From Teichococcus vastitatis (GTDB lineage Bacteria; Pseudomonadota; Alphaproteobacteria; Acetobacterales; Acetobacteraceae): DNA of 64,000 nucleotides. The notes below the pieces were generated by a model. That model searched no databases. It worked only from the letters and a program-made list of their open reading frames with translations, and was not told the DNA's origin. Within the stretch, counting starts at the first letter, position 1. Each line of letters begins with the position of its first letter. Shown piece by piece: positions 44,044-51,641 of the stretch. The stretch is from NCBI RefSeq assembly GCF_003604215.1, contig NZ_QXGS01000001.1, forward strand, positions 496,001 through 560,000. Direction: 5' to 3'. The position numbers and the translations under genes were made by a program.

Positions 44044-45499
44044 GGGCGCGCGGCGCCAGGGCCGGGTTGCCCTCCAGCGGGAACACCTTGGCAGAGTTCA
44101 GCAGCCAGTCCGGGTCGAAGGCGCTCTTGACCGCGCGCTGCTGCCGCAACTCGGTCTCGGTGAACTGGACGCTCATCAGGTCGCGCTTCTCGACGCCGAC
44201 GCCGTGCTCGCCGGTGAGGCAACCGCCCACCTCGACGCACAGCTTCAGGATGTCGGCGCCGAAGGCCTCGGCCTTGCGGAAGCTGTCCGGGTCGTTGGCG
44301 TCGAACATGATCAGCGGGTGCAGGTTGCCGTCCCCCGCGTGGAAGATGTTGGCCACCTTCAAGCCGTAGCTGTCCGACATCTCGCCGATGCGGCGCAGCA
44401 CGTGCGGCAGCTCCCCGGTCGGGATGGTGCCGTCCATGCACAGATAATCCGGGCTGATCCGCCCCACCGCGCCGAAGGCGCCCTTGCGCCCCTTCCAGAT
44501 CGCCAGACTCTGTTCCGCGGTTTCCGCCACGCGCAGCGAGATCGGGTCGAAGCGGTTGCAGATGGCGGCCAGGCTGCCCAGCAGGTCGTCCTGCTCGGCG
44601 GTGTCGCCCTCCACCTCGATGATCAGCATCGCCTCGGCGTCCAGCGGGTAGCCAGCATTGGCGAAGGCCTCGCAGGCGTGAATCGCCGGCCGGTCCATGA
44701 ATTCCAGCGCCACGGGGATGATGCCGCTGCCGATGATGGCATCCACCACCTGCCCCGCCACCTCGTTGGAGCGGAAGGCGGCCAGCATGGCCCGCGCGCC
44801 CTCGGCAGCACGCAGGATTCGCACCGTGACTTCGGTGACGAGGCCGAGCTGGCCTTCCGAGCCGGTGATCAGCCCCAGCCAGTCATAGCCCGCCGCATCC
44901 AGGTGGCCGCCGCCGACCCGCACCACCTCGCCCTCGATCGTGACAAAGGTGACGCCCAGCAGGTTGCCCGCGGTGACGCCGTATTTCAGGCAATGCGCCC
45001 CGCCCGAATTCATCATCACGTTGCCGCCGATCATGCAGGCAAGCTGCGAGGACGGGTCGGGGGCGTAGAAGAAGCCATCCCCCGCCACCGCCTGGGTGAT
45101 GCCAAGATTGGTGACGCCGGCCTCCACCACGGCAAGGCGGTCGTCGAAATCCACCTCCAGGATGCGGTTCATCCGCATCAGGCCAATCACCACCGCGTCG
45201 GCCAGCGGCAGGGCGCCGCCCGACAGGCTGGTGCCGGCGCCGCGTGGCACCACGCGGATCTTTTCCTTGTGGCAGTAGCGCAGCACGGCCGCGACCTCCT
45301 CGGTCGACGTCGGCAGCACCACGGCCAGCGGCGGCTGGCGATAGGCGGAAAGCCCGTCCGTCTCGTAGACCCGCAGGCGGACGGCATCGCCGATCACGCC
45401 GGGCCCGAAGGGGCCGTCCGGCACCAGGCGGCACAGGTCGCGCAGGATGGTATCGCGGCGGGCCAGCACCGCTGCATCCGGCTCCGGCAATGCGATCAT
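44036..45499 (-). CDS. glcD: Glycolate oxidase subunit GlcD
   Basis: GlcD oxidises glycolate to glyoxylate using FAD. The 487-residue protein shows VVLPTSTEEVAAVLRYCHKE, the FAD-binding VVPRGAGTSLSGGALPLADAV, GGNVMMNSGGAHCLKYGVTAGNLLGV, and the C-terminal HAGDGNLHPLIMFD and GCLTGEHGVGVEKRDLM motifs. ATG 45499 gives normal length; the frame is open further up. It heads the glcDE unit, about 175 bases downstream of rpmJ and behind a strong hairpin. Confidence 0.95.
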   Translation of the reverse strand: MIALPEPDAAVLARRDTILRDLCRLVPDGPFGPGVIGDAVRLRVYETDGLSAYRQPPLAVVLPTSTEEVAAVLRYCHKEKIRVVPRGAGTSLSGGALPLADAVVIGLMRMNRILEVDFDDRLAVVEAGVTNLGITQAVAGDGFFYAPDPSSQLACMIGGNVMMNSGGAHCLKYGVTAGNLLGVTFVTIEGEVVRVGGGHLDAAGYDWLGLITGSEGQLGLVTEVTVRILRAAEGARAMLAAFRSNEVAGQVVDAIIGSGIIPVALEFMDRPAIHACEAFANAGYPLDAEAMLIIEVEGDTAEQDDLLGSLAAICNRFDPISLRVAETAEQSLAIWKGRKGAFGAVGRISPDYLCMDGTIPTGELPHVLRRIGEMSDSYGLKVANIFHAGDGNLHPLIMFDANDPDSFRKAEAFGADILKLCVEVGGCLTGEHGVGVEKRDLMSVQFTETELRQQRAVKSAFDPDWLLNSAKVFPLEGNPALAPRAHG

Positions 45500-45589
45500 G
45501 GCGTCCACCCTCTCCTGCCCATTGTTGCCTGGAAAGATGCGGCGCCACGAGGGCCAGCACAAGCGATGCACCGGTTGGCGCCGCATGCG

Positions 45590-45627
45590 AAAACGACGCC
45601 GGAGCGTGAGGGCTCCGGCGTCGTTTT
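45590..45627. terminator. Perfect 16-bp bidirectional terminator between rpmJ and glcD
   Basis: AAAACGACGCCGGAGC (45590-45605) and its exact complement (45612-45627) enclose a six-base loop; the stem ends in A4/T4, giving a T-run on either strand. It ends rpmJ transcription on the minus strand before glcD. Confidence 0.88.
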
Positions 45628-45673
45628 CCGACTCGATGAACCAGTGGCGGCCGCACCAGGGCGGCCGCCGCAA

Positions 45674-45799
45674 TCAGCCCTGGCGGGCCTTCATGCGGGG
45701 GTTCTTCTTGTTCAGCACGTACAAGCGGCCGCGGCGGCGCACCACCACGCAGTTCTTGTCGCGCGTCTTGGCGCTCTTCAGGCTGTTGCGGATCTTCAT
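45674..45799 (-). CDS. rpmJ: 50S ribosomal protein L36
   Basis: A 41-residue, highly basic protein: [34 protein letters not shown] and KARQG. This is the longer, zinc-less (C-minus type) L36 with only one Cys, typical of alphaproteobacteria. It stands as a single gene with a strong terminator downstream. Confidence 0.96.
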   Translation of the reverse strand: MKIRNSLKSAKTRDKNCVVVRRRGRLYVLNKKNPRMKARQG

Positions 45800-45825
45800 G
45801 GCCAACCCTCTTCGAGCGGGCGCGT

Positions 45826-46023
45826 TTACGGGCTGGCGGTGCGGGAGTCAACCATGGCGTGCCGCCCCGACAGGCCTGAGGCGGCGCCGTTCTGGAGGCC
45901 CTGCATCACACGAAACAGGTCGGTGCGCCAGCCCAGCAGGCCCACGGCACCCTGGCGGCGGTTGCGGCGGAGCAGCGCGACACGCAGCAGGAGGCGCAGA
46001 AGATCGGGATCGCGGTCTGTCAT
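45826..46023 (-). CDS. Small hypothetical protein coupled to oxyR
   Basis: A 65-residue basic protein ([36 protein letters not shown]) of unknown function. Its ATG overlaps the oxyR stop (ATGA) and third codon positions are strongly GC-biased, both suggesting a real gene. No domain recognised; membrane association is possible through the Leu/Arg-rich N-terminus. Confidence 0.55.
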   Translation of the reverse strand: MTDRDPDLLRLLLRVALLRRNRRQGAVGLLGWRTDLFRVMQGLQNGAASGLSGRHAMVDSRTASP

Positions 46024-46967
46024 GCCGGAAGAACGGCATCAGCCCGGCTTTGTTGCGTTGCGCCGGACGCCTCGATCGCCTGGGCGATGGTTTCCGCCAT
46101 GCCGCGGAAATCCGCCACACGCGGCGAGCGTGCCCGCCAGGCCAGGCCCAGCGTGCGGCCCTGCGGCTCAGCCAGCGGCTTCAGCAGCACCGGCGTGTTG
46201 GACAACACGCCGCCTTCCACCGCCAGCCGCGGCAGCAGCGTGACGCCCAGCCCGCCGGCCACCATCTGTACCAGCGTGTGCAGCGTAGTGGCGGCGAAGC
46301 TGTCGCCGCCTCCGGCGCCGGGCAGACCACAGGCGGCCAGGGCATGATCGCGCAGGCAATGCCCGTCTTCCAGCAGCAGCAGCCGCTCGCCCCCCAGCGC
46401 GGCCAACGTCACCGAGGCATCGCCGGCCAGGTGATGGTCCGGCGGCAGGGCGGCCACGAACGGGTCATCGGCGATTCGCAGCGTTTCCACCTCGGGCAAC
46501 GTCGCCGGCAGGGCCAGCAGCAGCAGGTCGAGCCGCCCGGCGGCCAGATCGTCCCCCAGACGCTCCGTCAGGTCCTCGCGCAACCAGAGCTGCAGCCGGG
46601 GAAAGGCCGTTCGCAGCGCCGGCATGAGCCGCGGCAGCAGAAACGGGCTGATGGTGGGAATGATGCCGAAGCGCAGCGGGCCGGACAGCGGGTCACGCGC
46701 TGCGGCCGCGGTTTCCGCCACCGCCGTCAGCGCTGCCAAGGCGCCGCGCGCCCGCTTTACCAGATCCACGCCAAGCGGCGTGAAGACCGGCCGCTTGGAC
46801 GGGCCGCGTTCCAGGATGGCGGCACCCAGCTGCCGCTCCAGGGCAATGATGCCGGCGGACAGGGTGGATTGGGTCACGGCGCAAGATGCGGCGGCGCGGC
46901 CGAAATGGCCGAGATCCGCCAGGGCCACCAGGTAGCGGAGCTGCTGCGGGCTGGGCAGAGGGGTCAT
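46020..46967 (-). CDS. oxyR: LysR family peroxide sensor OxyR
   Basis: A 315-residue LysR regulator. The N-terminal winged HTH is visible (QQLRYLVALADLGHFGRAAASCAVTQSTLSAGIIALERQLG). The sensing domain has LLLLEDGHCLRDHALAACG, with the two cysteines nine residues apart as in E. coli OxyR (Cys199-Cys208). The gene is divergent to ahpC with a 140-base spacer, its expected target. The start at 46967 is standard for the family. Confidence 0.92.
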   Translation of the reverse strand: MTPLPSPQQLRYLVALADLGHFGRAAASCAVTQSTLSAGIIALERQLGAAILERGPSKRPVFTPLGVDLVKRARGALAALTAVAETAAAARDPLSGPLRFGIIPTISPFLLPRLMPALRTAFPRLQLWLREDLTERLGDDLAAGRLDLLLLALPATLPEVETLRIADDPFVAALPPDHHLAGDASVTLAALGGERLLLLEDGHCLRDHALAACGLPGAGGGDSFAATTLHTLVQMVAGGLGVTLLPRLAVEGGVLSNTPVLLKPLAEPQGRTLGLAWRARSPRVADFRGMAETIAQAIEASGATQQSRADAVLPA

Positions 46968-46982
46968 CGAGGCGGGCGATCA

Positions 46983-46992
46983 TTCGTACGAA
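46983..46992. promoter_or_regulatory. Palindrome in the oxyR-ahpC spacer
   Basis: TTCGTACGAA is a perfect 10-bp palindrome 15 bases before the oxyR start and about 115 bases before ahpC, followed by an AT-rich stretch (46993-47010) with a TATAT element. It is a candidate part of the OxyR operator. The classical ATAG-N7-CTAT array is not clearly visible. Confidence 0.35.
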
Positions 46993-47107
46993 AACTATTC
47001 ATTGGTATATGTGCAGTGCAGCATTCATAACAGCCCGGTGCCCAGCGGTGTCGGCTTCGTGAGGTCTGCACCGGGCAAACGCAAACAGCAATCAAGGATT
47101 TCCACGC

Positions 47108-47680
47108 ATGCTGACGGTTGGTGACAAGTTCCCCGCTTTCAAGCTGAGCGCCGTCAAGGGTGGCCCCGAGGGCCTGGAAGGCCCGGGCAAGTCCTTCACC
47201 GAGATCTCCAACGACAGCGATGCCGGCAAGTGGAAGGTCGTGTTCTTCTGGCCGAAGGACTTCACCTTCATCTGCCCGACCGAGATCGCCGCCTTCGCCA
47301 AGCTGAATGGCGAGTTCGCCGACCGTGACGCGGTGCTGTACGGCGCCTCCACCGACAGCGAGTTCGTCCACCTGAACTGGCGCGTCCACAACGACGACAT
47401 CCGCAACCTCGCCATCCCGATGCTCGCCGACACCAAGCGCGAGCTGTCCTCGGCGCTGGGCATTCTCGACAAGAACGAGGGCGTGGCGCTGCGCGCGACC
47501 TTTATCGTCGACCCCGACGGCACCATTCAATGGGCCTCGGTGAACGGCCTGAATGTCGGCCGCAACCCGCAGGAAGTGCTGCGCATCCTGGACGCGTTGC
47601 AGACCGACGAGCTGTGCCCGTGCAACTGGAACAAGGGCGATGCCGGGTTGAAGCCGGACGAGCTGTTCAAGGCCGCCTGA
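47108..47680 (+). CDS. ahpC: Alkyl hydroperoxide reductase C-type peroxiredoxin
   Basis: A 190-residue 2-Cys peroxiredoxin reducing peroxides. The peroxidatic Cys is in [13 protein letters not shown] and the resolving Cys in [11 protein letters not shown]. The conserved Arg is in [14 protein letters not shown]. The CPCNW end is the form paired with AhpD, whose gene follows 187 bases downstream. oxyR is divergent, so peroxide induction is expected. Confidence 0.94.
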   Translation: MLTVGDKFPAFKLSAVKGGPEGLEGPGKSFTEISNDSDAGKWKVVFFWPKDFTFICPTEIAAFAKLNGEFADRDAVLYGASTDSEFVHLNWRVHNDDIRNLAIPMLADTKRELSSALGILDKNEGVALRATFIVDPDGTIQWASVNGLNVGRNPQEVLRILDALQTDELCPCNWNKGDAGLKPDELFKAA

Positions 47681-47704
47681 GCCACCGCGCTTCCGCGCGC
47701 ACCG

Positions 47705-47728
47705 ACCGGCGGACCCTTGCCCGCCGGT
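47705..47728 (+). other. Stem-loop between ahpC and ahpD
   Basis: ACCGGCGG and CCGCCGGT form an 8-bp perfect stem with an eight-base loop 24 bases after the ahpC stop. No T-run. It may be a partial terminator or mRNA-stability element giving more ahpC than ahpD. Confidence 0.4.
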
Positions 47729-47867
47729 TCTTCCCGAACCGCCGGCCACCCGGCCGGCGCCTTCCCGCCCTTCCGGCCGGCTGACGGAACCTGATCGCGC
47801 CCACCGCGCCGTTCCGCGCCGCTCTCCCATCCCATTCGACCTGAACCAGACCGGAGGTTTCCTTCGC

Positions 47868-48398
47868 ATGTCACTCGAAGCCCTGCGCAACCGCCTGCCC
47901 GACTATGCGCGTGACCTGAAGCTGAACCTGGGCAGCCTGTCGACCGAGCCGGTGCTGACCGAGCAGCAACTGGCCGGCACCTTTGTCGCCAGCGCGCTGG
48001 CCAGCCGCAACGCGGAGGTGAGCAAGGCGCTCGTGGCCGAGTTCGGCGCGAAGCTGTCGCCGGAGGCGCTGACGGCGGCCAAGGCGGCGGCGGCGGTGAT
48101 GGGCATGAACAACATCTATTACCGCTTCGTCCACCTGGTGGGCGGCGATTACGGCAACCTGCCCGCCAAGCTGCGCATGAACATCATCGGCAAGTCGGGC
48201 GTCGAGAAGGTCGATTTCGAGCTCTGGTCGCTCGCCGTGTCCGCCGTGAATGGCTGCGGCATGTGCATGGAAAGCCACGAGAAGGTGGTGCTGCATGGCG
48301 GGCTGTCGAAGGAAGCGGTGCAGGCCGCCGTCCGGATCGCCGCCGTGGTCCATGCCGTGGCCGCCACCCTGGACGGCGAGGATGCGCTGGCTGCCTGA
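47868..48398 (+). CDS. ahpD: Alkyl hydroperoxidase AhpD
   Basis: A 176-residue AhpD-fold protein with the catalytic thiol pair and His in [14 protein letters not shown] (CxxCxxxH). AhpD serves as the dithiol reductant of AhpC, linking it to lipoamide-dependent enzymes in mycobacteria. Good Shine-Dalgarno (GGAGG) before ATG 47868. The transcript ends at the hairpin at 48441-48464. Confidence 0.93.
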   Translation: MSLEALRNRLPDYARDLKLNLGSLSTEPVLTEQQLAGTFVASALASRNAEVSKALVAEFGAKLSPEALTAAKAAAAVMGMNNIYYRFVHLVGGDYGNLPAKLRMNIIGKSGVEKVDFELWSLAVSAVNGCGMCMESHEKVVLHGGLSKEAVQAAVRIAAVVHAVAATLDGEDALAA

Positions 48399-48440
48399 AC
48401 TGGCCACCCCGCTGCTTCGGCGGATCGCCCGCTGCCGGAA

Positions 48441-48464
48441 AGCCCCGCCCTGGCGGGGCTTTTT
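48441..48464 (+). terminator. Intrinsic terminator of ahpC-ahpD
   Basis: AGCCCCGCC (48441-48449) pairs with GGCGGGGCT (48452-48460), and T residues run to 48464. It lies about 40 bases after the ahpD stop. Confidence 0.88.
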
Positions 48465-48559
48465 CGATTCCGGCTCACCGTCCGGCACTGCCATGCTTGA
48501 GCCGCATGATCGCATGAAACATACGCATACGTATGGCCTGTTGCGTTGCAAAAAGACAC

Positions 48560-48588
48560 TTGCACACGAACGACCTGCTCCCTATCTT
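48560..48588 (+). promoter_or_regulatory. Sigma-70-type promoter for the small RNA
   Basis: TTGCAC (48560-48565), a 17-base spacer and TATCTT (48583-48588) form a good housekeeping-type promoter. A transcription start near 48596 would fall four bases before the first hairpin of the small RNA. A palindrome CATACGTATG lies at 48526-48535, centred about 66 bases before that start. Confidence 0.65.
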
Positions 48589-48595
48589 CCTTCTC

Positions 48596-48680
48596 GCAGC
48601 AACACGGTTCGCTGTGTTGTTGTCTTTCTTGGACGTTTCCTCCCTAAACTCGGCGATGCTTCGGCATCGCCTTTTTTTTT
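48596..48680 (+). ncRNA. Candidate trans-acting small RNA, MmgR/alpha-r8-like
   Basis: About 80-85 nt. Hairpin 1 (48600-48619) is CAACACGG-TTCG-CTGTGTTG, eight pairs with a UUCG tetraloop. A 32-nt single-stranded linker (48620-48651) contains UCCUCCC at 48638-48644. Hairpin 2 (48652-48671) is GGCGATGC-TTCG-GCATCGCC followed by nine T, a textbook intrinsic terminator. An upstream -35/-10 with 17-base spacing places the start just before hairpin 1. No ORF covers it. The layout (two hairpins flanking UCCUCCC) is that described for the alphaproteobacterial alpha-r8/MmgR family, which base-pairs with ribosome-binding sites and affects PHB storage in Sinorhizobium. Family membership is inference. 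Confidence 0.75.
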
Positions 48681-48718
48681 GCCTTCCCGCCGGCGGGGGA
48701 GCTGCACCGGCGCCGCGC

Positions 48719-49594
48719 TCAGCCGCGCAGGAAATCCCAATCCATGGCCATCAGGGCCGCGATCATGCTGGTGATGTCGCGTTGCAGCACGCTCATCTGC
48801 GGCAGCCGCTCGATGGTGGTTTCGTTCATATAGAGGGAGCGCGCCATCTCGATCTGCAGCACATGCACCGCGTCCCGCGGGCGGCCGTAATGGCGGGTGA
48901 CGTAGCCGCCGGCATAGGGATCGTTGCGCCGAACCCGATAGCCCATCGACCAGAATTGTTCCTCCACGCGGCGCACGGCGCGGGGGGCGCAGGCGGTGCC
49001 GTGCGCGTCGCCCAGCACCATGTCCGGCAGGCCCTGCTGCGCCGGATGCGCCGGCATGGAATGGCAATCGACCACCAGGCAGCAGCCGAACTCGTTCCTG
49101 GTTTCCGCGATCAGCCCCCCCAGCGCCGCGTGATAGGGCTGCCAGCAGCGCTGCACCCGCTCTTCCGCCTCGCGGAAGGGAATGCGGCGGCGGTACACCG
49201 GCTCGCCGCTGGCCACCACTCGGGCGATGGTGCCGAGTCCCGCGCCCACCCGCGGGCTGGCGCTGTTCACCCAGGCCGGCAGCGGCCCGTCGAACATCGC
49301 CGGGTCCAGTTCCCAGGGCTCACGGTTGGCATCGCAGTAGACGCGCGGAAAGGTCGCAGCCAGCAACGGGGCGCCAAGCTTCGGCGCAGCGCCGTAGAGT
49401 TCGTCCACGAAGCTGTCCTCGGAACGGCGCACCGAGAGCGCGTCGAGCCGCGACTCCGCCAGAAAGGCGGCCGGGTAGTCGCGTCCGGAATGCGGCGACG
49501 CGAACACCAGCGGCGCCCGCTGGTAGGCGGGGCGGCTGAGCAGGAACGGGCCGGGCTGCGGCAGCTCGGCGAGACGGGGCATCGGCAAGTCCAT
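48719..49594 (-). CDS. N-formylglutamate amidohydrolase family protein
   Basis: A 291-residue protein of the N-formylglutamate deformylase-like family. VFASPHSGRDYPAAFLA has the first metal His, SEDSFVDELY the acidic ligand, and CLVVDCHSMPAHP and QIEMARSLYMNE complete the site. The HutG-type role is the last step of one histidine-degradation route, but no other hut genes are nearby, so the actual substrate may differ. ATG 49594 or 49582 could start it. Confidence 0.85.
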   Translation of the reverse strand: MDLPMPRLAELPQPGPFLLSRPAYQRAPLVFASPHSGRDYPAAFLAESRLDALSVRRSEDSFVDELYGAAPKLGAPLLAATFPRVYCDANREPWELDPAMFDGPLPAWVNSASPRVGAGLGTIARVVASGEPVYRRRIPFREAEERVQRCWQPYHAALGGLIAETRNEFGCCLVVDCHSMPAHPAQQGLPDMVLGDAHGTACAPRAVRRVEEQFWSMGYRVRRNDPYAGGYVTRHYGRPRDAVHVLQIEMARSLYMNETTIERLPQMSVLQRDITSMIAALMAMDWDFLRG

Positions 49595-49728
49595 GTTCCG
49601 CGGGATCAAGCCACAGCCCGGGGCTGCTGTCACGATTCTGGCGCAGTTCCAGAGTTTTTGCCGGGCTCCGATGCCGCGCCCCTTGCCGCCGCGGCCCCGG
49701 CACGATACAGAGCCCGCCCACACCGGAT

Positions 49729-49803
49729 GGGCGCGTAGCTCAGCGGGAGAGCGTCCCCCTGACACGGGGAAGGTCACAGGTTCAATCCCTGTCGCGCCCA
49801 CCA
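49729..49803 (+). tRNA. tRNA-Val (GAC)
   Basis: Acceptor GGGCGCG pairs with CGCGCCC. The D-arm TAGCTCAGCGGGAGAGC, an anticodon stem CCCC/GGGG with loop CTGACAC (anticodon GAC), the T-arm with GGTTCAATCC, and an encoded CCA at 49801-49803 are all present. Length is 75 bases including CCA. Confidence 0.96.
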
Positions 49804-50048
49804 TTCCGGCCTCCCCATGTTTCGATCAGCATTGATGGCGGCTGCCCCGCGCGGCGGCCCTTTTCGCGTTGTCCAGCCCGCTCCTGGCAGATGCTTGGCG
49901 GTCGTGGCGCGTTGCTTCGCAGGGCTGTGTTTTGAAATAAACATGCCCCAGCTGCCGGCCCGACATCCCGGAACGGTTGACCCTGCGCGGCTCGCGCGGC
50001 AAGGGAGGCCGCTGCGACGCGACCCGCCGCGATCGAGGGAGAAGCATC

Positions 50049-51053
50049 ATGCACCGCCGCCACCTGCTGCTGGCCACCGCCACCGGATTCGCCACCGGCG
50101 TGGCCCTGCCCGCCATCGGACGAGCGCAGGAGGCGGTCACCATGCGGCTGTCGCACCAGTATCCGCCGGCGCACCACATGGGTCAGGCGATCGCCCGCTT
50201 CGCCGAGCGGGTGAAGACGGACAGCCAGGGCGGTATCAACGTCCAGGTGTTCCCGGCCGAGCAGCTGGCCAAGGCGAACGAGAACTTCCCCGGCGTGGCA
50301 CGGGGCGCCTTCGAGGCGGCGGCGGCGGTGAACATCCAGTGGGGCAACACCCTGCCGGAGATGAGCGCCGTATCGCTCCCCTACCTGTTCACCGACTTGG
50401 CGAAGATCCGGAAGTTTCCCGGCTCCGATGCCGCGTCGCAGCTGGATGCGCTGCTGCAGAAGCGGGCGGTGCGCAACCTGATGTGGCTCTACACCACGCG
50501 GCAGGCGATCTTCACCAGCAATGCCCGCCCGATCGTCAAGATCGAGGACTTCAAGGGCCTGAAGATCCGCGGCCTCAACGCGCTGACCGATCACGGGCTC
50601 GCCGCCGCCGGCGCCGCGCCATCGGCGATGCCGGGGCCGGACGTGCCGCAGGCGCTGCAATCCGGCGTGCTGGATGCCGGGCTGACCGACCTGTCCGCCG
50701 GCGTGTCCCGCCGCTTCTACGAGTTCCAGAAGTTCGGTACCGCCGCGCCGTATTTCTGCGCCCTCACCCATGTCTATGTGAACCCGCGCTGGTGGTCTGG
50801 CCTGAAGCCCGAACAGCAATCCGTTCTGACCAGGGCTGCCCAGGCCACCGAGCAGGAGCAGTTCCCGCTCACCGAGGCGGTTGCCGGCAAGGCGGTGACG
50901 GAACTGCGCGAGAAGGGCATGACGGTGCACCAGCAGACGCCGGAGGAAGCCGCGTCCTGGGCCGCGGTGATGCAGAAGCCGGTGGTGGACGCCTTTCTGC
51001 GCCAGGCGCCGGAGAATGGCCGGCGGCTGCTCGACGCCCTGCAGGCGCTCTGA
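50049..51053 (+). CDS. dctP: TRAP transporter substrate-binding protein DctP
   Basis: A 334-residue periplasmic binding protein. The signal region starts MHRRHLLLATATG; the mature protein has TMRLSHQYPPAHHMGQAIARFAERV, the LYTTRQAIFTSNARPI region and the carboxylate-binding Arg in FKGLKIRGLN, typical of DctP/TAXI-like TRAP proteins. The ligand, usually an organic acid, is unknown. dctQ starts within its stop codon. The gene is preceded by 245 bases after the tRNA with no ORF. Confidence 0.92.
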   Translation: MHRRHLLLATATGFATGVALPAIGRAQEAVTMRLSHQYPPAHHMGQAIARFAERVKTDSQGGINVQVFPAEQLAKANENFPGVARGAFEAAAAVNIQWGNTLPEMSAVSLPYLFTDLAKIRKFPGSDAASQLDALLQKRAVRNLMWLYTTRQAIFTSNARPIVKIEDFKGLKIRGLNALTDHGLAAAGAAPSAMPGPDVPQALQSGVLDAGLTDLSAGVSRRFYEFQKFGTAAPYFCALTHVYVNPRWWSGLKPEQQSVLTRAAQATEQEQFPLTEAVAGKAVTELREKGMTVHQQTPEEAASWAAVMQKPVVDAFLRQAPENGRRLLDALQAL

Positions 51054-51613
51054 TGCGGATGCCGGGGGCGACGCGCGGCATCGCCCGCGCCGTGGCGTTG
51101 CTGTCCGGCCTCGGCGCGGTGCTGGCCTCGGTGGCGACGCTGCTCTGCCTGCTGCTGGTCTGCGTCTCGGTAGGGGCACGCTACTTCGCTGGCAACCCCC
51201 TGCCGGTGCTGGACCGCTGCGCCGGCTGGCTGGTGGTGGCCATCGTGCTGCTGGCCGCCCCCGAGGCGCAGCGCCGCTTCGAGCATATCGGTGTCGACGT
51301 GCTGACCGGGCGGCTGCGCGGTGTCGCACGACGCGGCGCCACCCTGCTCGGCACGCTCTCGGTCGCCCTGGTCGGCTATCTGCTGCTGCAATCGGGACTG
51401 GAGACGGTGGCGTTCAGCCGCATGATCGGCATCATGACCGAGGTGGAGGGCGTGCCGGTCTGGTGGATCCAGGCCTTTCTGCCGGCCGGCGCCTTTCTGC
51501 TGATGCTGGTGGCGCTGGCCCAGGCCGCCACGCTGTTGCTCGGCGAGGAGCCGGAACACCTGCCGGACGGTTCCGAGGACCTGCCGCGCGACACCCTCGC
51601 CCGCGGCGAGTGA
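51053..51613 (+). CDS. dctQ: TRAP transporter small permease DctQ
   Basis: A 186-residue four-helix membrane protein. GLGAVLASVATLLCLLLVCVSVGARYFAGNPLPVLDRCAGWLVVAIVLLAAPEAQRRFEHIGVDVL is the conserved DctQ core, with the RYF and the H(I)xVDVL pattern. ATG shares one base with the dctP TGA (TGATG). dctM follows 28 bases downstream. Confidence 0.9.
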   Translation: MRMPGATRGIARAVALLSGLGAVLASVATLLCLLLVCVSVGARYFAGNPLPVLDRCAGWLVVAIVLLAAPEAQRRFEHIGVDVLTGRLRGVARRGATLLGTLSVALVGYLLLQSGLETVAFSRMIGIMTEVEGVPVWWIQAFLPAGAFLLMLVALAQAATLLLGEEPEHLPDGSEDLPRDTLARGE

Positions 51614-51641
51614 AGCCCCGGCGGAACAACACGGACCATCG

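Noticed and set aside
43514-46243. 909-codon open frame on the + strand
   Set aside because: Antisense to glcE, glcD, rpmJ and part of oxyR, all with clear conserved motifs; no homology of its own.
49729-50048. tRNA-Val as an integration site for the TRAP genes
   Set aside because: No repeat of the tRNA 3' end was found downstream and no integrase is present; GC and gene style of dctPQM match the surroundings.
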